Under the pieces are notes generated by a model, which did no database searches, was not told the DNA's origin, and saw only the letters and a program-made list of their open reading frames with translations. Positions 26,115 to 34,370 of a stretch of 64,000 bases of DNA are shown piece by piece. This DNA comes from Alphaproteobacteria bacterium UBA7314. Its GTDB lineage: Bacteria > Pseudomonadota > Alphaproteobacteria > MPNO01 > UBA830. The stretch spans positions 62,001 through 126,000 of the forward strand of contig DKQG01000046.1 in assembly GCA_002471575.1 (NCBI GenBank), read 5' to 3'. Each line of letters begins with the position of its first letter. Within the stretch, counting starts at the first letter, position 1. The position numbers and the translations under genes are program-made.

Positions 26115-27689
26115 ATGACCTTACCCGTTGATCCGAACATTCTGGAGATTCCGTTTCGCACCCTGGGCGCGGCGTTCACGGAGTTCGCCGACCGGCATCC
26201 TGACAAGATTGCGGTTCATTCCATTGATCAAACCGCGTCGCTGACATTTGGAGACCTGCGGCGCCTGACCGATCGAGCCGCCGCCCGCATGATCAGCGAC
26301 GGCGTCACACGCGGCGACCGCGTGGCCATCCTGGCGGGCGAATGCATTGAGAAGCTGGTACTGATGTTCGCCGCATGGCGTTGCGGGGCATCCGCGTGCC
26401 CATTCCACTCGGAGATCGCGCCGGATCATCTCTCATCCATCCTGAAAACGATCGACCCAGCTCTCGTCGTCTGGCGTCGCAACGATCTGAACGGCAACGC
26501 CCTAACAATCGATCTGAACTGCCCTACCCACGAGTTTTCGCTTATAGATGAAACGGAAGGCTACTTCGCAGACCTTCCCGAAGACACCGGTATACTTCCC
26601 TCTCCCGGTACCGAATACGGCCCCGCCGACGAGGGCTGTATTTTCGCTACATCCGGTACCACCGACCGGCCCAAATGCGTCGTCTGGGACCACCTGGGCC
26701 TTTGGCTGTGCGGCCTGTCCACGATCGATTTCACCGGCATGAACGCCGATGACCGGCTGCTCGAATACCGGACGTTCAGCTGGCTCTCGCCCCAGATCGT
26801 CACATTCATGCCCTTTGTGTCGCTGGGCCTTACCATTGTCATGGCTGAGGGATTTTCGCGGTCCCGGTTCATGGACTGGATCAGGGATTATAGGATCACC
26901 GTCGCTGCGGGCGTCCCAACGGTGATCAATATGCTGTTGGACGAACCGGTGGATTTCGATCCGGATGACATTTCCAGCCTGCGTGTTATGACGGCAAGTT
27001 CCGCGCCGCTTGCGCCCGAGCGCTGGAACCGCTTCGAAGCTCATTACGGCATCCGGTTGTTACAGTTCTACGGTGCGTCCGAAGGCGGATGGCTTTGCGG
27101 CAATCGGCACGACAAATTCCGTATCGGGACCGCCGGTCCGCCGGCTCGGCATATGGACCTCGCCATAGTCGACGCATCCGGCAATGAATGCCCGGCCGGA
27201 ACAGAGGGCGAGATCACAATCCGCGGGCCGCAGACCGCAACCGCGTCGATCACTGCCGATGGAGAGTGGGAAGATCGCACCTCGTTCCGTCTGACGGAGC
27301 AAACGCGTGTCGGCGACCTCGGCATCCTGGACAAGGACGGATTCGTCACCGTCACCGGGCGGATCAAGGACGTTATCCTTCGCGGCGGAGCATCGATCGC
27401 ACCGCTGGAAATCGACGCCGCATTGATGAGCCACCCCGACGTGCACGAAGCAGCCGTTATAGGCGTGCCGGACCGGATCTGGGGAGAGGAAATCGCCGCT
27501 TTCGTGGTGGGGGCGGACAGCGTTGACTTATCGCAGGACGATGTGCTGGCCCACGCCGCTACTATCCTTCCCAAGTTTAAGCGCCCAAAAACCGTCGATT
27601 TCATCGATGCGCTGCCGAAAAATAACCGCGGAAAGGTCCGCAGGGACGATCTGAAGAAGATCTGGGTGCTGGGGAGAGGAAGAAGCTAG
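26115..27689 (+). CDS. AMP-forming acyl/aryl-CoA ligase (ANL superfamily)
   Basis: The 524-residue enzyme would activate a carboxylic acid with ATP and CoA. It shows the ANL motifs in order: phosphate loop FATSGTTDRPKC near residue 178, QFYGASEGG around residue 317, the hinge GDLGILDKDGFVTVTGR around residue 395, and the C-terminal catalytic lysine in NNRGKVRR. It resembles the long- and aromatic-acid ligases more than acetyl-CoA synthetase. It is coupled to the preceding amidohydrolase gene. Its end overlaps the convergent DMT gene by four bases. The acid substrate is not identified. Confidence 0.85.
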   Translation: MTLPVDPNILEIPFRTLGAAFTEFADRHPDKIAVHSIDQTASLTFGDLRRLTDRAAARMISDGVTRGDRVAILAGECIEKLVLMFAAWRCGASACPFHSEIAPDHLSSILKTIDPALVVWRRNDLNGNALTIDLNCPTHEFSLIDETEGYFADLPEDTGILPSPGTEYGPADEGCIFATSGTTDRPKCVVWDHLGLWLCGLSTIDFTGMNADDRLLEYRTFSWLSPQIVTFMPFVSLGLTIVMAEGFSRSRFMDWIRDYRITVAAGVPTVINMLLDEPVDFDPDDISSLRVMTASSAPLAPERWNRFEAHYGIRLLQFYGASEGGWLCGNRHDKFRIGTAGPPARHMDLAIVDASGNECPAGTEGEITIRGPQTATASITADGEWEDRTSFRLTEQTRVGDLGILDKDGFVTVTGRIKDVILRGGASIAPLEIDAALMSHPDVHEAAVIGVPDRIWGEEIAAFVVGADSVDLSQDDVLAHAATILPKFKRPKTVDFIDALPKNNRGKVRRDDLKKIWVLGRGRS

Positions 27690-28582
27690 TCGGCCGGCCT
27701 GCGGTCGGGAACCGAAACTAGCGCGATCCCGCCAATAATGAGCACCAGGCCGGATGTAAGATCGATCGTCAGCGCCTCGTCCAGAAACACGACGCTGAGG
27801 ATCAGCGCGAAAACCGGCGCGCCAAGTAATCCCACCGTCGATAGCACCGTCGGCAAGTATCTTACGCAGGTGGTGACCGACATCATGGCCAAGGCCGTGC
27901 CAAATGTACCGCCATAGGCATACATGCCCCATTCCGTCGCATCCCAGCCACCGATATTGGGGAGCGGTTCGAATATTAGCGCCAGCATACCGATGAACGA
28001 TGCGGAGATCATGAGCTGGAACGGCGCAAGCTGGATCGGTGTCAATACAGGGCGGTAAGCTCGGATATGAATTATGGTCACAGACCATAGGAGCGCACAG
28101 ACCATGAGCAACGCATTGCCGAGCACGACGTCACCGTCCGACCAGTCGAAAGCGCCCGGGCTGAACAGGATAACCAGACCGATCATGGCAATAATCATAC
28201 CGATCAGTTTCCGCCCTGATGGCTTCTCACCGAATAGCAGGTATGCCGCCGGCATCACCCAGAGCGGGGTCGTATAGCCGAGCAACGCTGCCCTCCCCGC
28301 CTCCACATAGACAAGGGCGATATGCATCAGCGTGGTGTAGAACGCCAGCATCAGGATGCCGATTGACAGTATCAGCGGAAAGTCGTGGCGGCTTGGGAGC
28401 CTGAGTCGACGGGTGAAATATAGAACGGTAAGCAGGATCAGGACGCCGGCCCACATCCGCAGCGACGCAAACCAGAACGGAGGAATGGTCTCGATTGCCT
28501 TTCGGGTAACCGGCCACAGGCCTCCATAGCCGGCAATAGCCCCGACCAGTGCAAGATATCCGATTGTGCGGTGCGTCAGCAT
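27686..28582 (-). CDS. DMT-superfamily transporter (EamA type), copy 2
   Basis: The protein is 298 residues from ATG 28582. That ATG lies seven bases after the TGA of the SDR gene on the same strand, so the pair is probably translationally coupled; the longer frame would overlap the SDR. Ten hydrophobic segments form two EamA halves. It resembles copy 3 at 29.8 kb in several segments (for example GRAALLGYTTPLWV versus GRATTLGYTTAIFV, and TVLSTVGLLGAPVFA versus TTSTIGLLGVPVFA). The two therefore probably arose by duplication around the SDR gene. Confidence 0.82.
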   Translation of the reverse strand: MLTHRTIGYLALVGAIAGYGGLWPVTRKAIETIPPFWFASLRMWAGVLILLTVLYFTRRLRLPSRHDFPLILSIGILMLAFYTTLMHIALVYVEAGRAALLGYTTPLWVMPAAYLLFGEKPSGRKLIGMIIAMIGLVILFSPGAFDWSDGDVVLGNALLMVCALLWSVTIIHIRAYRPVLTPIQLAPFQLMISASFIGMLALIFEPLPNIGGWDATEWGMYAYGGTFGTALAMMSVTTCVRYLPTVLSTVGLLGAPVFALILSVVFLDEALTIDLTSGLVLIIGGIALVSVPDRRPAD

Positions 28583-28589
28583 GCCAGGA

Positions 28590-29339
28590 TCAGCCGAACG
28601 CAGCCCCACCGTTGATATTGGTATTTTCACCGGTAATAAAACCGGCCTCGTCAGACAGCAGCCATATCGCCGCGGCAGCCTGTTCTTCGGGCTGGGAAAC
28701 ACGGCCCAGCGCCGCCCGCGCCGCGGCTCCCTCCATCGCTTCGTCGGAATATTCGGATGTCATCGCGGTCTTTACCACGCCGGGGCTGATTGCATTCACT
28801 CGGATGCCATACTTGCCCCAAGATTTTGCTAGGGTTCGCACCAGCACCAACACACCCCCCTTCGAAGTGGTATAGGCCGGGCCGCCCCTGCCGTTTTCTC
28901 CGGTGCCGCCCATTAGCACGCCCCCGGACGCGGTTAACACCATGGCGCCCTTCACACCCTGATCTATCATGACTTTCGCGGCGGCTTTCGCCATCAGGAA
29001 CGAACCCGTCACGTTCGTCGACAGGATGCGATTGAATTCATCCTCGTCGGCACTTTCCCAGTTCAGCTTGGAATGTGCGGCGGCAAAATGCGCCAACCCG
29101 TCTATGGTGTAAAACGCATCTACCGCGGTCTTGGCCGCGCGATCCGCCGTTGCGGTCCTCGCGACATCTCCGGCGGTAAATTTCAGCGCATCGGTTTCAT
29201 CGCCCAGCTCCGCGCTTAAGCGTTCCCGATCGAGATCGACCGCGACGACGCGGTTTCCGTCCGCGAGCAGCTGCCGGGCGCAGGCACTGCCGATACCGCT
29301 CGCCGCGCCGGTAACGATGACGGATTTATCTTTAATCAT
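28590..29339 (-). CDS. Short-chain dehydrogenase/reductase
   Basis: The 249-residue classical SDR has TGAASGIG near its N-terminus, the catalytic Ser in LTASGG, the Tyr-Lys pair in AYTTSK and a C-terminal ITGENTNINGG. ATG 29339 was chosen because a longer frame adds a non-family N-terminus. It resembles the SDR at 32.8 kb (both have NVTGSFL, GRGGPAYTTSK or GQGGPAYTTSK, and a conserved AAHS segment in place of NNA). The two probably act on related substrates. The AAHS segment replaces the usual NNAG motif in both, a mild oddity. The DMT gene follows directly. Confidence 0.83.
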   Translation of the reverse strand: MIKDKSVIVTGAASGIGSACARQLLADGNRVVAVDLDRERLSAELGDETDALKFTAGDVARTATADRAAKTAVDAFYTIDGLAHFAAAHSKLNWESADEDEFNRILSTNVTGSFLMAKAAAKVMIDQGVKGAMVLTASGGVLMGGTGENGRGGPAYTTSKGGVLVLVRTLAKSWGKYGIRVNAISPGVVKTAMTSEYSDEAMEGAAARAALGRVSQPEEQAAAAIWLLSDEAGFITGENTNINGGAAFG

Positions 29340-29753
29340 GGATCGCTTCGCCCCATTCTTATAACGATTGCTAGCACGTTTTAGAGAACCTGTCCCACCG
29401 ACATGCAAACCGACGGATAGTGGGCGTCATACAAATTATCTGAGAGAATTTCGTATCATCTTTGGATAACGGCGGCTCAGGCTACGAGGTTCCGCCAAAT
29501 TTTATGTTCACTTCTAGTGTAAAGACAAGGTTAGGCCGCAACCGGCGGTCCGGGATATCCAAGTCGCCGCGGATCGCACAACGGTTGGCCGATAGCGCAT
29601 TCGAACAGAAGGATATCAGGCCGGAAAAGCTGAACGTGAGTGCCTAGCTGCTTCGTCCGGCGTGAACCATAAGAAATATTTGCACGACCGCCTGGAACCC
29701 ATTGAAATTCAGAAAATATTCGATATCGCGAAGCTGCGAGACCCCGATAGAAA
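29340..29753. other. 414-base region without a recognisable gene
   Basis: This stretch separates the SDR/DMT pair from the next DMT gene, all transcribed leftwards. It holds plus-strand open frames (for example 29462-29647, and another ending at about 29759) that change frame in the middle and have no ribosome-binding site. They read like eroded coding sequence, but I do not recognise a family. It presumably also contains the promoter of the SDR gene at its left end. Confidence 0.3.
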
Positions 29754-30644
29754 TTAGAGATTCGACCCGCGCGATAGCGTCACCGCGGCAATCCCGCAAA
29801 CGATCAGCACCAAACCCATCAATAAAGGCCATGTCAGCGTTTCACCGAGAAACGCCACGCTGATGATCATCGCAAAAACCGGTACTCCCAATAGCCCGAT
29901 CGTGGAGGTTGTCGCAGGAAGGTTCATAATTGCGGTCGTCACGCCCCAGTTGCCGATCCCACTGCCGACAATCCCCGCATAAAGCAGGATGGCCCAGCCC
30001 GCTCCAGTGACCTCGAATGCAGGCGGCCCCTCGAAGATCAGCCCTGAGACCGCCGCCACCATAAATGAGGTTACAAGGTACCAGGGAACCAGCGCCAGAG
30101 TGTCGGTTACCTGACGGTGTACACGCAAATGCAGGATCACGCAGGACCAGAGCAGGACACACACGACCAGCAAACCGTTGCCGATCAGAACATCGCGGTC
30201 CGACCAGTCGAGTTCTGCCGGACTGAAAAGCAGCAGGAAACCAAACATCGCGCTCGCCAGCCCGAAGATTTTTAGACGAGTCAGACGTTCTCCAAGAAAC
30301 AGTACGGCGATCGGGGTCACGAAGATTGCGGTGGTATAGCCAAGGGTCGTTGCCCTTCCCGCATGCACAAATTCCAAGGCATTCTGAAAAATCGACGAAT
30401 AAAGCCCCAGCATAATGCCGCCGACGGATAGGATGATCGGTATATCCGCACGGTCTGGAAATCTCAGCCTGCCCTGTAGTGCGAGAACCAGCGCAACGAA
30501 CGTCGCGCCGATGGCGAACCGGCTCGCAGTAAACCACAATGGCGGCAGATATTCGATCGAGAGTTTCGCGGACGTCCACAGCGTCCCGAAACAGAACACC
30601 GTAGTAATAAGGGCGGTAAAGCCGAGCTTTCGGTTTTCGCCCAT
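29754..30644 (-). CDS. DMT-superfamily transporter (EamA type), copy 3
   Basis: The 296-residue membrane protein has ten hydrophobic segments in two EamA repeats, starting TTVFCFGTLWTSAKL. It shares several segments with copy 2 at 27.7 kb, including the acidic LFSPAELDWSD/LFSPGAFDWSD loop at mid-protein. It lies 54 bases downstream of the TRAP large permease gene on the same strand and is likely in the same transcript. An exporter next to an importer of the same pathway is common in catabolic islands. The substrate is unknown. Confidence 0.82.
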   Translation of the reverse strand: MGENRKLGFTALITTVFCFGTLWTSAKLSIEYLPPLWFTASRFAIGATFVALVLALQGRLRFPDRADIPIILSVGGIMLGLYSSIFQNALEFVHAGRATTLGYTTAIFVTPIAVLFLGERLTRLKIFGLASAMFGFLLLFSPAELDWSDRDVLIGNGLLVVCVLLWSCVILHLRVHRQVTDTLALVPWYLVTSFMVAAVSGLIFEGPPAFEVTGAGWAILLYAGIVGSGIGNWGVTTAIMNLPATTSTIGLLGVPVFAMIISVAFLGETLTWPLLMGLVLIVCGIAAVTLSRGSNL

Positions 30645-30698
30645 GGACCGGTTTAAGCGATCGGGCGGCGCGCCATAATCACGCGCGCCGCCCTCGTC

Positions 30699-31973
30699 TT
30701 AGTTCACGTAACGGGTCAGGAACAGCGACAGTTCCGGAATGTAAGTTATGATAACCAACGCAACGAGGTTCACGATGATGAACGGCACCAGACCCGGATA
30801 GATGCTCGACAGCGGGGCTTTGAACAGCGCCTGCGTCACGAAGATGTTCAGGCCGAAGGGCGGAGTGAACATGCCAATGGCGAGGTTCACCGTCATGATG
30901 ATGCCAAAGTGGATCAGGTCGACCCCCATGGCCATGGCAATCGGCGCCAGCAACGGCGTCAGCACCAGAATGGCCGAACCGGGATCGAGCAGACACCCGA
31001 CGAACAGGAGGAAGATGTTGATCACCAACAACACCATCCATGGCTGCATGTTCATTTCCTGAATGGCTGCGACCGCACTCTGAGGGATACCGCTGATCGT
31101 TAGCAACTGCGAGAAAACGCCCGCGGCGGCGACGATAATCAGAACCTGCGCTGTCAGGTACATCGAGTTGACGGAGACATCCCAGATACCTTTCCAGGAG
31201 ATATCGCCGTAGATGAACCGGGTCACGATAATCGCGTAAACACAGGCGACACCGGCGGATTCCGTCGGCGAGAAAATACCTGCATAAATACCGCCCAGGA
31301 TGATGAACGGCGTACCAAGCGCCCAGACGCCTTCCTTGCTCGCGGTCAGGAACTGTCCCCAGGAAAACCCGGCGGCTTCCCTTATGCCGCTTCTGAGTGC
31401 AAAAGCGTAGATATACGCTGCCATCAACGCAGCCATGATCAGGCCGGGAATGACGCCCGCGACGAACAACAATGCTACCGATTGTTCGGCGGACGCGCCG
31501 TAAAGAATCATGCTGATGGACGGCGGAATAACGATTGCGATCGCGCCCGACGATGCCAGTAGGCCGGACGAGAATTTCTCATTATAACCTGCATTGCGTA
31601 GCGGGCCGTACAAAAGACGACCAACCGCCGCGACCGTGGCGGGGCTAGATCCAGAGATTGCGCCAAATACCGTACAGGTTCCAACGGTGGTCAGCGCCAG
31701 GCTGCCCCGTACACCGCCGATGATCGACAAGACCCAGGCGACGATCCGCTTGGAGATACCACCGTGGCCCATTATTTCACCGGCAAAGATGAAGAAAGGC
31801 ACCGCCATTAGCGCAAACTTGTCGACGCTACCGAACATGTTGATGTGCATCGCCATCGGCGGCACAGGTGCAAAAATCATCAGGATAATCGCGGCGGTCG
31901 CCAGCAGGATGATAAAAATCGGAAAGCCCAGCACTAGCAGGACAACCGGCACAATCCCCATAACCCATTCCAT
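30699..31973 (-). CDS. TRAP transporter large permease (DctM type)
   Basis: The 424-residue protein has about 12 hydrophobic segments and the DctM family pattern, including FIFAGEIMGHGGISKRI near residue 60, GSSPATVAAVGRLL and the C-terminal ITPLLAPIAMAMGVD-like region. It drives sodium- or proton-coupled uptake of organic acids together with the small subunit encoded 40 bases upstream. No DctP-type binding protein gene is near, although TRAP systems need one. The binding protein must be encoded elsewhere or has been lost. Confidence 0.88.
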   Translation of the reverse strand: MEWVMGIVPVVLLVLGFPIFIILLATAAIILMIFAPVPPMAMHINMFGSVDKFALMAVPFFIFAGEIMGHGGISKRIVAWVLSIIGGVRGSLALTTVGTCTVFGAISGSSPATVAAVGRLLYGPLRNAGYNEKFSSGLLASSGAIAIVIPPSISMILYGASAEQSVALLFVAGVIPGLIMAALMAAYIYAFALRSGIREAAGFSWGQFLTASKEGVWALGTPFIILGGIYAGIFSPTESAGVACVYAIIVTRFIYGDISWKGIWDVSVNSMYLTAQVLIIVAAAGVFSQLLTISGIPQSAVAAIQEMNMQPWMVLLVINIFLLFVGCLLDPGSAILVLTPLLAPIAMAMGVDLIHFGIIMTVNLAIGMFTPPFGLNIFVTQALFKAPLSSIYPGLVPFIIVNLVALVIITYIPELSLFLTRYVN

Positions 31974-32013
31974 GGATACGCTCCTTGTTCTCTCGTTTCT
32001 TACGCTTTAGGGA

Positions 32014-32586
32014 CTAATTATTCTTCGGCGCGGTAACGTCTTCGTCAGCTTCCGCATATTCCTGGACGATTTCATCGACTTCGCTCGCAAGCGTTCCAAG
32101 CACATGCGATTTAAACCGCACGGCAATCGCAACGAAAATCATGACAAACCCGAACAGCAGTGCGAAATGAGGGATTACCATCGGCACCTCCGCAACCACG
32201 CTGCGCTGGTCGTTGGACCACATAAGTTCGACGACAGTCCAGTTGTTCGGAACCACATAGACGCAGACAAGAAGCACCGCTAACGCGGCGATGCAATTGA
32301 TGATCTCCTTGAATGGCGATGGCAGCATGATGGAAAAGAAGTCCATCTTCAGGTGCTGACCTTCAAACGACACAAGGATTGCACCGATGAACACGGTCCA
32401 GACCATAATGTAGATCATAATTTCCTCGGCCCAGATGATGGGCTCCAGGAAGAAGTATCTGCCAATAACGTTTGCGACATTAATGGCGATCCCGACCAGG
32501 ATGGCGGTGCCAATAATAAAACGCGGAATAGTGACGATACCAAACATCAATGGCTTCGGTAGCGCATTATCAGAAGAATTGGACAT
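32014..32586 (-). CDS. TRAP transporter small permease (DctQ type)
   Basis: The 190-residue protein has four hydrophobic segments and the DctQ signature region RYFFLEPIIWAEEIMIYIMVWTVF-like at residues 37-60 and LVSFEGQHLKMDF shortly after. It would bind DctM in the membrane. It starts the dctQ-dctM-(DMT) transcript. The region between its start and the divergent SDR gene (32587-32753) contains a short inverted repeat. Confidence 0.88.
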   Translation of the reverse strand: MSNSSDNALPKPLMFGIVTIPRFIIGTAILVGIAINVANVIGRYFFLEPIIWAEEIMIYIMVWTVFIGAILVSFEGQHLKMDFFSIMLPSPFKEIINCIAALAVLLVCVYVVPNNWTVVELMWSNDQRSVVAEVPMVIPHFALLFGFVMIFVAIAVRFKSHVLGTLASEVDEIVQEYAEADEDVTAPKNN

Positions 32587-32704
32587 CTATGCTCCTAAGA
32601 CGTCGGCGCCGTTGGCGACCGGGTTACCCTGTGTTGCGCCCTCTGCTTGGGCTTATGTTGGGGAGAAACATCCTACCATGCCGAGGCACCCCTCCCATCT
32701 CGGT

Positions 32705-32721
32705 AGTGTTTAAATTACACT
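32705..32721. promoter_or_regulatory. Inverted repeat between dctQ and the SDR gene
   Basis: AGTGT at 32705-32709 and ACACT at 32717-32721 flank TTAAATT, a short dyad in the divergent promoter region 33-49 bases before the SDR start. It could be an operator serving one or both directions. The arms are short, so chance is possible. Confidence 0.3.
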
Positions 32722-32753
32722 CAGTGAGGAGTCTAATCAATTCGGTGGAAATA

Positions 32754-33488
32754 ATGGGAAAAACAGTTCTCGTGACGGGCGCCGCGAGCGGCATTGGTCT
32801 TGCGTCAACGAAGCTGCTGCTGGAAGACGGATGCAGGATTCTGGCCTTCGATCCGCAGGAAGAACGCATGCGCGCGGAACTGCCTGATTGCGAAGAGATC
32901 GAGTTTTTCGGCGGTGATGTATCCAAAACCGAGGACTGTCAGGCTGCGGTCGCCAGAGCCGTTCAGAAGTTCGGCAACCTGAACGCTCTCTTGCACTGGG
33001 GGGCGGCGCATTCGACCAAACGGTGGGACGAGCTAGACGCCAAGGAATGCAACTTCATCATGGCGGTCAACGTGACCGGCTCCTTCCTGATTTCCCAGGC
33101 CGCCGCGACACATATGATGGCATATGACGGGGGCTCAATCGTCCTGACGACATCTGCATCCATGCTGTACGGCGTGACCGGTGGCAACGGCCAGGGCGGC
33201 CCGGCTTATACAACTTCCAAGGCCGCCATCATCGGATTGAACCGATCTCTTGCGCGATCGCTCGCGCCCAAGGTCCGGTGCAACGCCGTCAGTCCCGGCA
33301 TCGCCGAGACCGCTATGATTGCGGAATATACCGACGACCAGCGGGCCGCGATGGCGGTGCGCTTTCCGATGGGCCGGTTCGGCGAGCCGGAAGAAATAGC
33401 TCACGCAGGTATTTTCTTGATCTCGGACAAGGCCAGCTTCATTACCGGCGAGGTCATCCACGCTAACGGCGGGTCCAACTTTAACTAA
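32754..33488 (+). CDS. Short-chain dehydrogenase/reductase
   Basis: The 244-residue classical SDR starts at ATG 32754 with MGKTVLVTGAASGIG, has the catalytic Ser in LTTSAS, Tyr-Lys in AYTTSK and a C-terminal ITGEVIHANGG. A longer in-frame ATG lies inside the divergent dctQ gene and is not credible. It is a close relative of the SDR at 28.6 kb. The isochorismatase-fold gene follows 44 bases later on the same strand, so both are probably expressed together. Confidence 0.83.
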   Translation: MGKTVLVTGAASGIGLASTKLLLEDGCRILAFDPQEERMRAELPDCEEIEFFGGDVSKTEDCQAAVARAVQKFGNLNALLHWGAAHSTKRWDELDAKECNFIMAVNVTGSFLISQAAATHMMAYDGGSIVLTTSASMLYGVTGGNGQGGPAYTTSKAAIIGLNRSLARSLAPKVRCNAVSPGIAETAMIAEYTDDQRAAMAVRFPMGRFGEPEEIAHAGIFLISDKASFITGEVIHANGGSNFN

Positions 33489-33532
33489 ATCCGCGGAACA
33501 AGTATCATCGCGTAACAACAGGGAGACACGAA

Positions 33533-34243
33533 ATGCCACACGCATTTGAAATGCCGCAGAAATATATCGACAAGATGGTTGCACGGATGGGTCGCGAACA
33601 CTCGCAGGAAACCTTCGAGACCGAAAAGACCGCACTGGTGGTCGTCGATATGCAGAACTACTTCATGGACGAGAGCCAGCAGGCAGGCTGCCCGGTCGGC
33701 CAAACCATTGTCGGCAACGTCAACAAGATCGCCGACACCGTGCGCCGTACCGGCGGCATCGTGATCTGGATTCAGAATATGGCGCCTACGGATACCCGCG
33801 AGAGCTGGTCAACGGCACATGAACGGTATCTGCCGGAAAAAGCCGACCTTCGCGTCGATTCCATGCAGCCCGGCGCCTGGCCGTTCGAGCTGTGGCCTGA
33901 CCTGGACGTTAAGGACGATGATTTCCGCGTGGTCAAACGCCGCTACAGCGCTTTTATTCAGGGCTCATCCGATATCGAGCTAATTCTGAAGGATAACGGT
34001 ATCGAAAATATTCTCGTCTGTGGCGTCGCCACCAACGTTTGCTGCGAGAGCACGGCACGAGACGCGATGATGCTGAACTACCGAGCACTGATGGTCTCTG
34101 ATGGCTGCGCGACATCTTCTGACGAGGAGCACGGAAACGCGCTGATCGCGTTCTACACGCATTTCGGTGACGTCCAGAATACGGACGAACTGTGTGCCCG
34201 GCTGGAAGCCTCCGACCGCCAGAACTGGACTGCGGCCGAGTAA
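33533..34243 (+). CDS. Isochorismatase-fold cysteine hydrolase (amidase-like)
   Basis: The 236-residue protein has the Asp-Lys-Cys triad of the cysteine-hydrolase branch: Asp39 in VVVDMQNYF, Lys135 in VVKRRYSAF and Cys170 in GVATNVCCESTARDA. This branch includes N-carbamoylsarcosine amidase, biuret hydrolase and maleamate amidase, which cut C-N bonds. GGGAGAC precedes ATG 33533. The next genes, convergent, encode a hydantoinase of the HyuAB type. Hydantoinase plus carbamoyl-amidase is the logic of creatinine/hydantoin degradation, but maleamate- or ureido-type substrates fit equally well. Confidence 0.82.
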   Translation: MPHAFEMPQKYIDKMVARMGREHSQETFETEKTALVVVDMQNYFMDESQQAGCPVGQTIVGNVNKIADTVRRTGGIVIWIQNMAPTDTRESWSTAHERYLPEKADLRVDSMQPGAWPFELWPDLDVKDDDFRVVKRRYSAFIQGSSDIELILKDNGIENILVCGVATNVCCESTARDAMMLNYRALMVSDGCATSSDEEHGNALIAFYTHFGDVQNTDELCARLEASDRQNWTAAE

Positions 34244-34270
34244 CAAAAAGCCCGGCATAAAGAATCTGAT

Positions 34271-34297
34271 GCGCTGGCAGGGCTTATCTGCCAGCGC
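34271..34297 (+). terminator. Hairpin between the convergent amidase and hyuB genes
   Basis: GCGCTGGCAG at 34271-34280 pairs perfectly with CTGCCAGCGC at 34288-34297 around GGCTTAT. The downstream plus-strand tail GGTTTGTT is only partly T-rich. It probably ends the amidase transcript. Confidence 0.6.
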
Positions 34298-34370
34298 GGT
34301 TTGTTACTCCATTAACGCCGACGCAGTCCGGGGCGACCCCATACTCCCTAAAACGATTGCCGTTGCCAGA

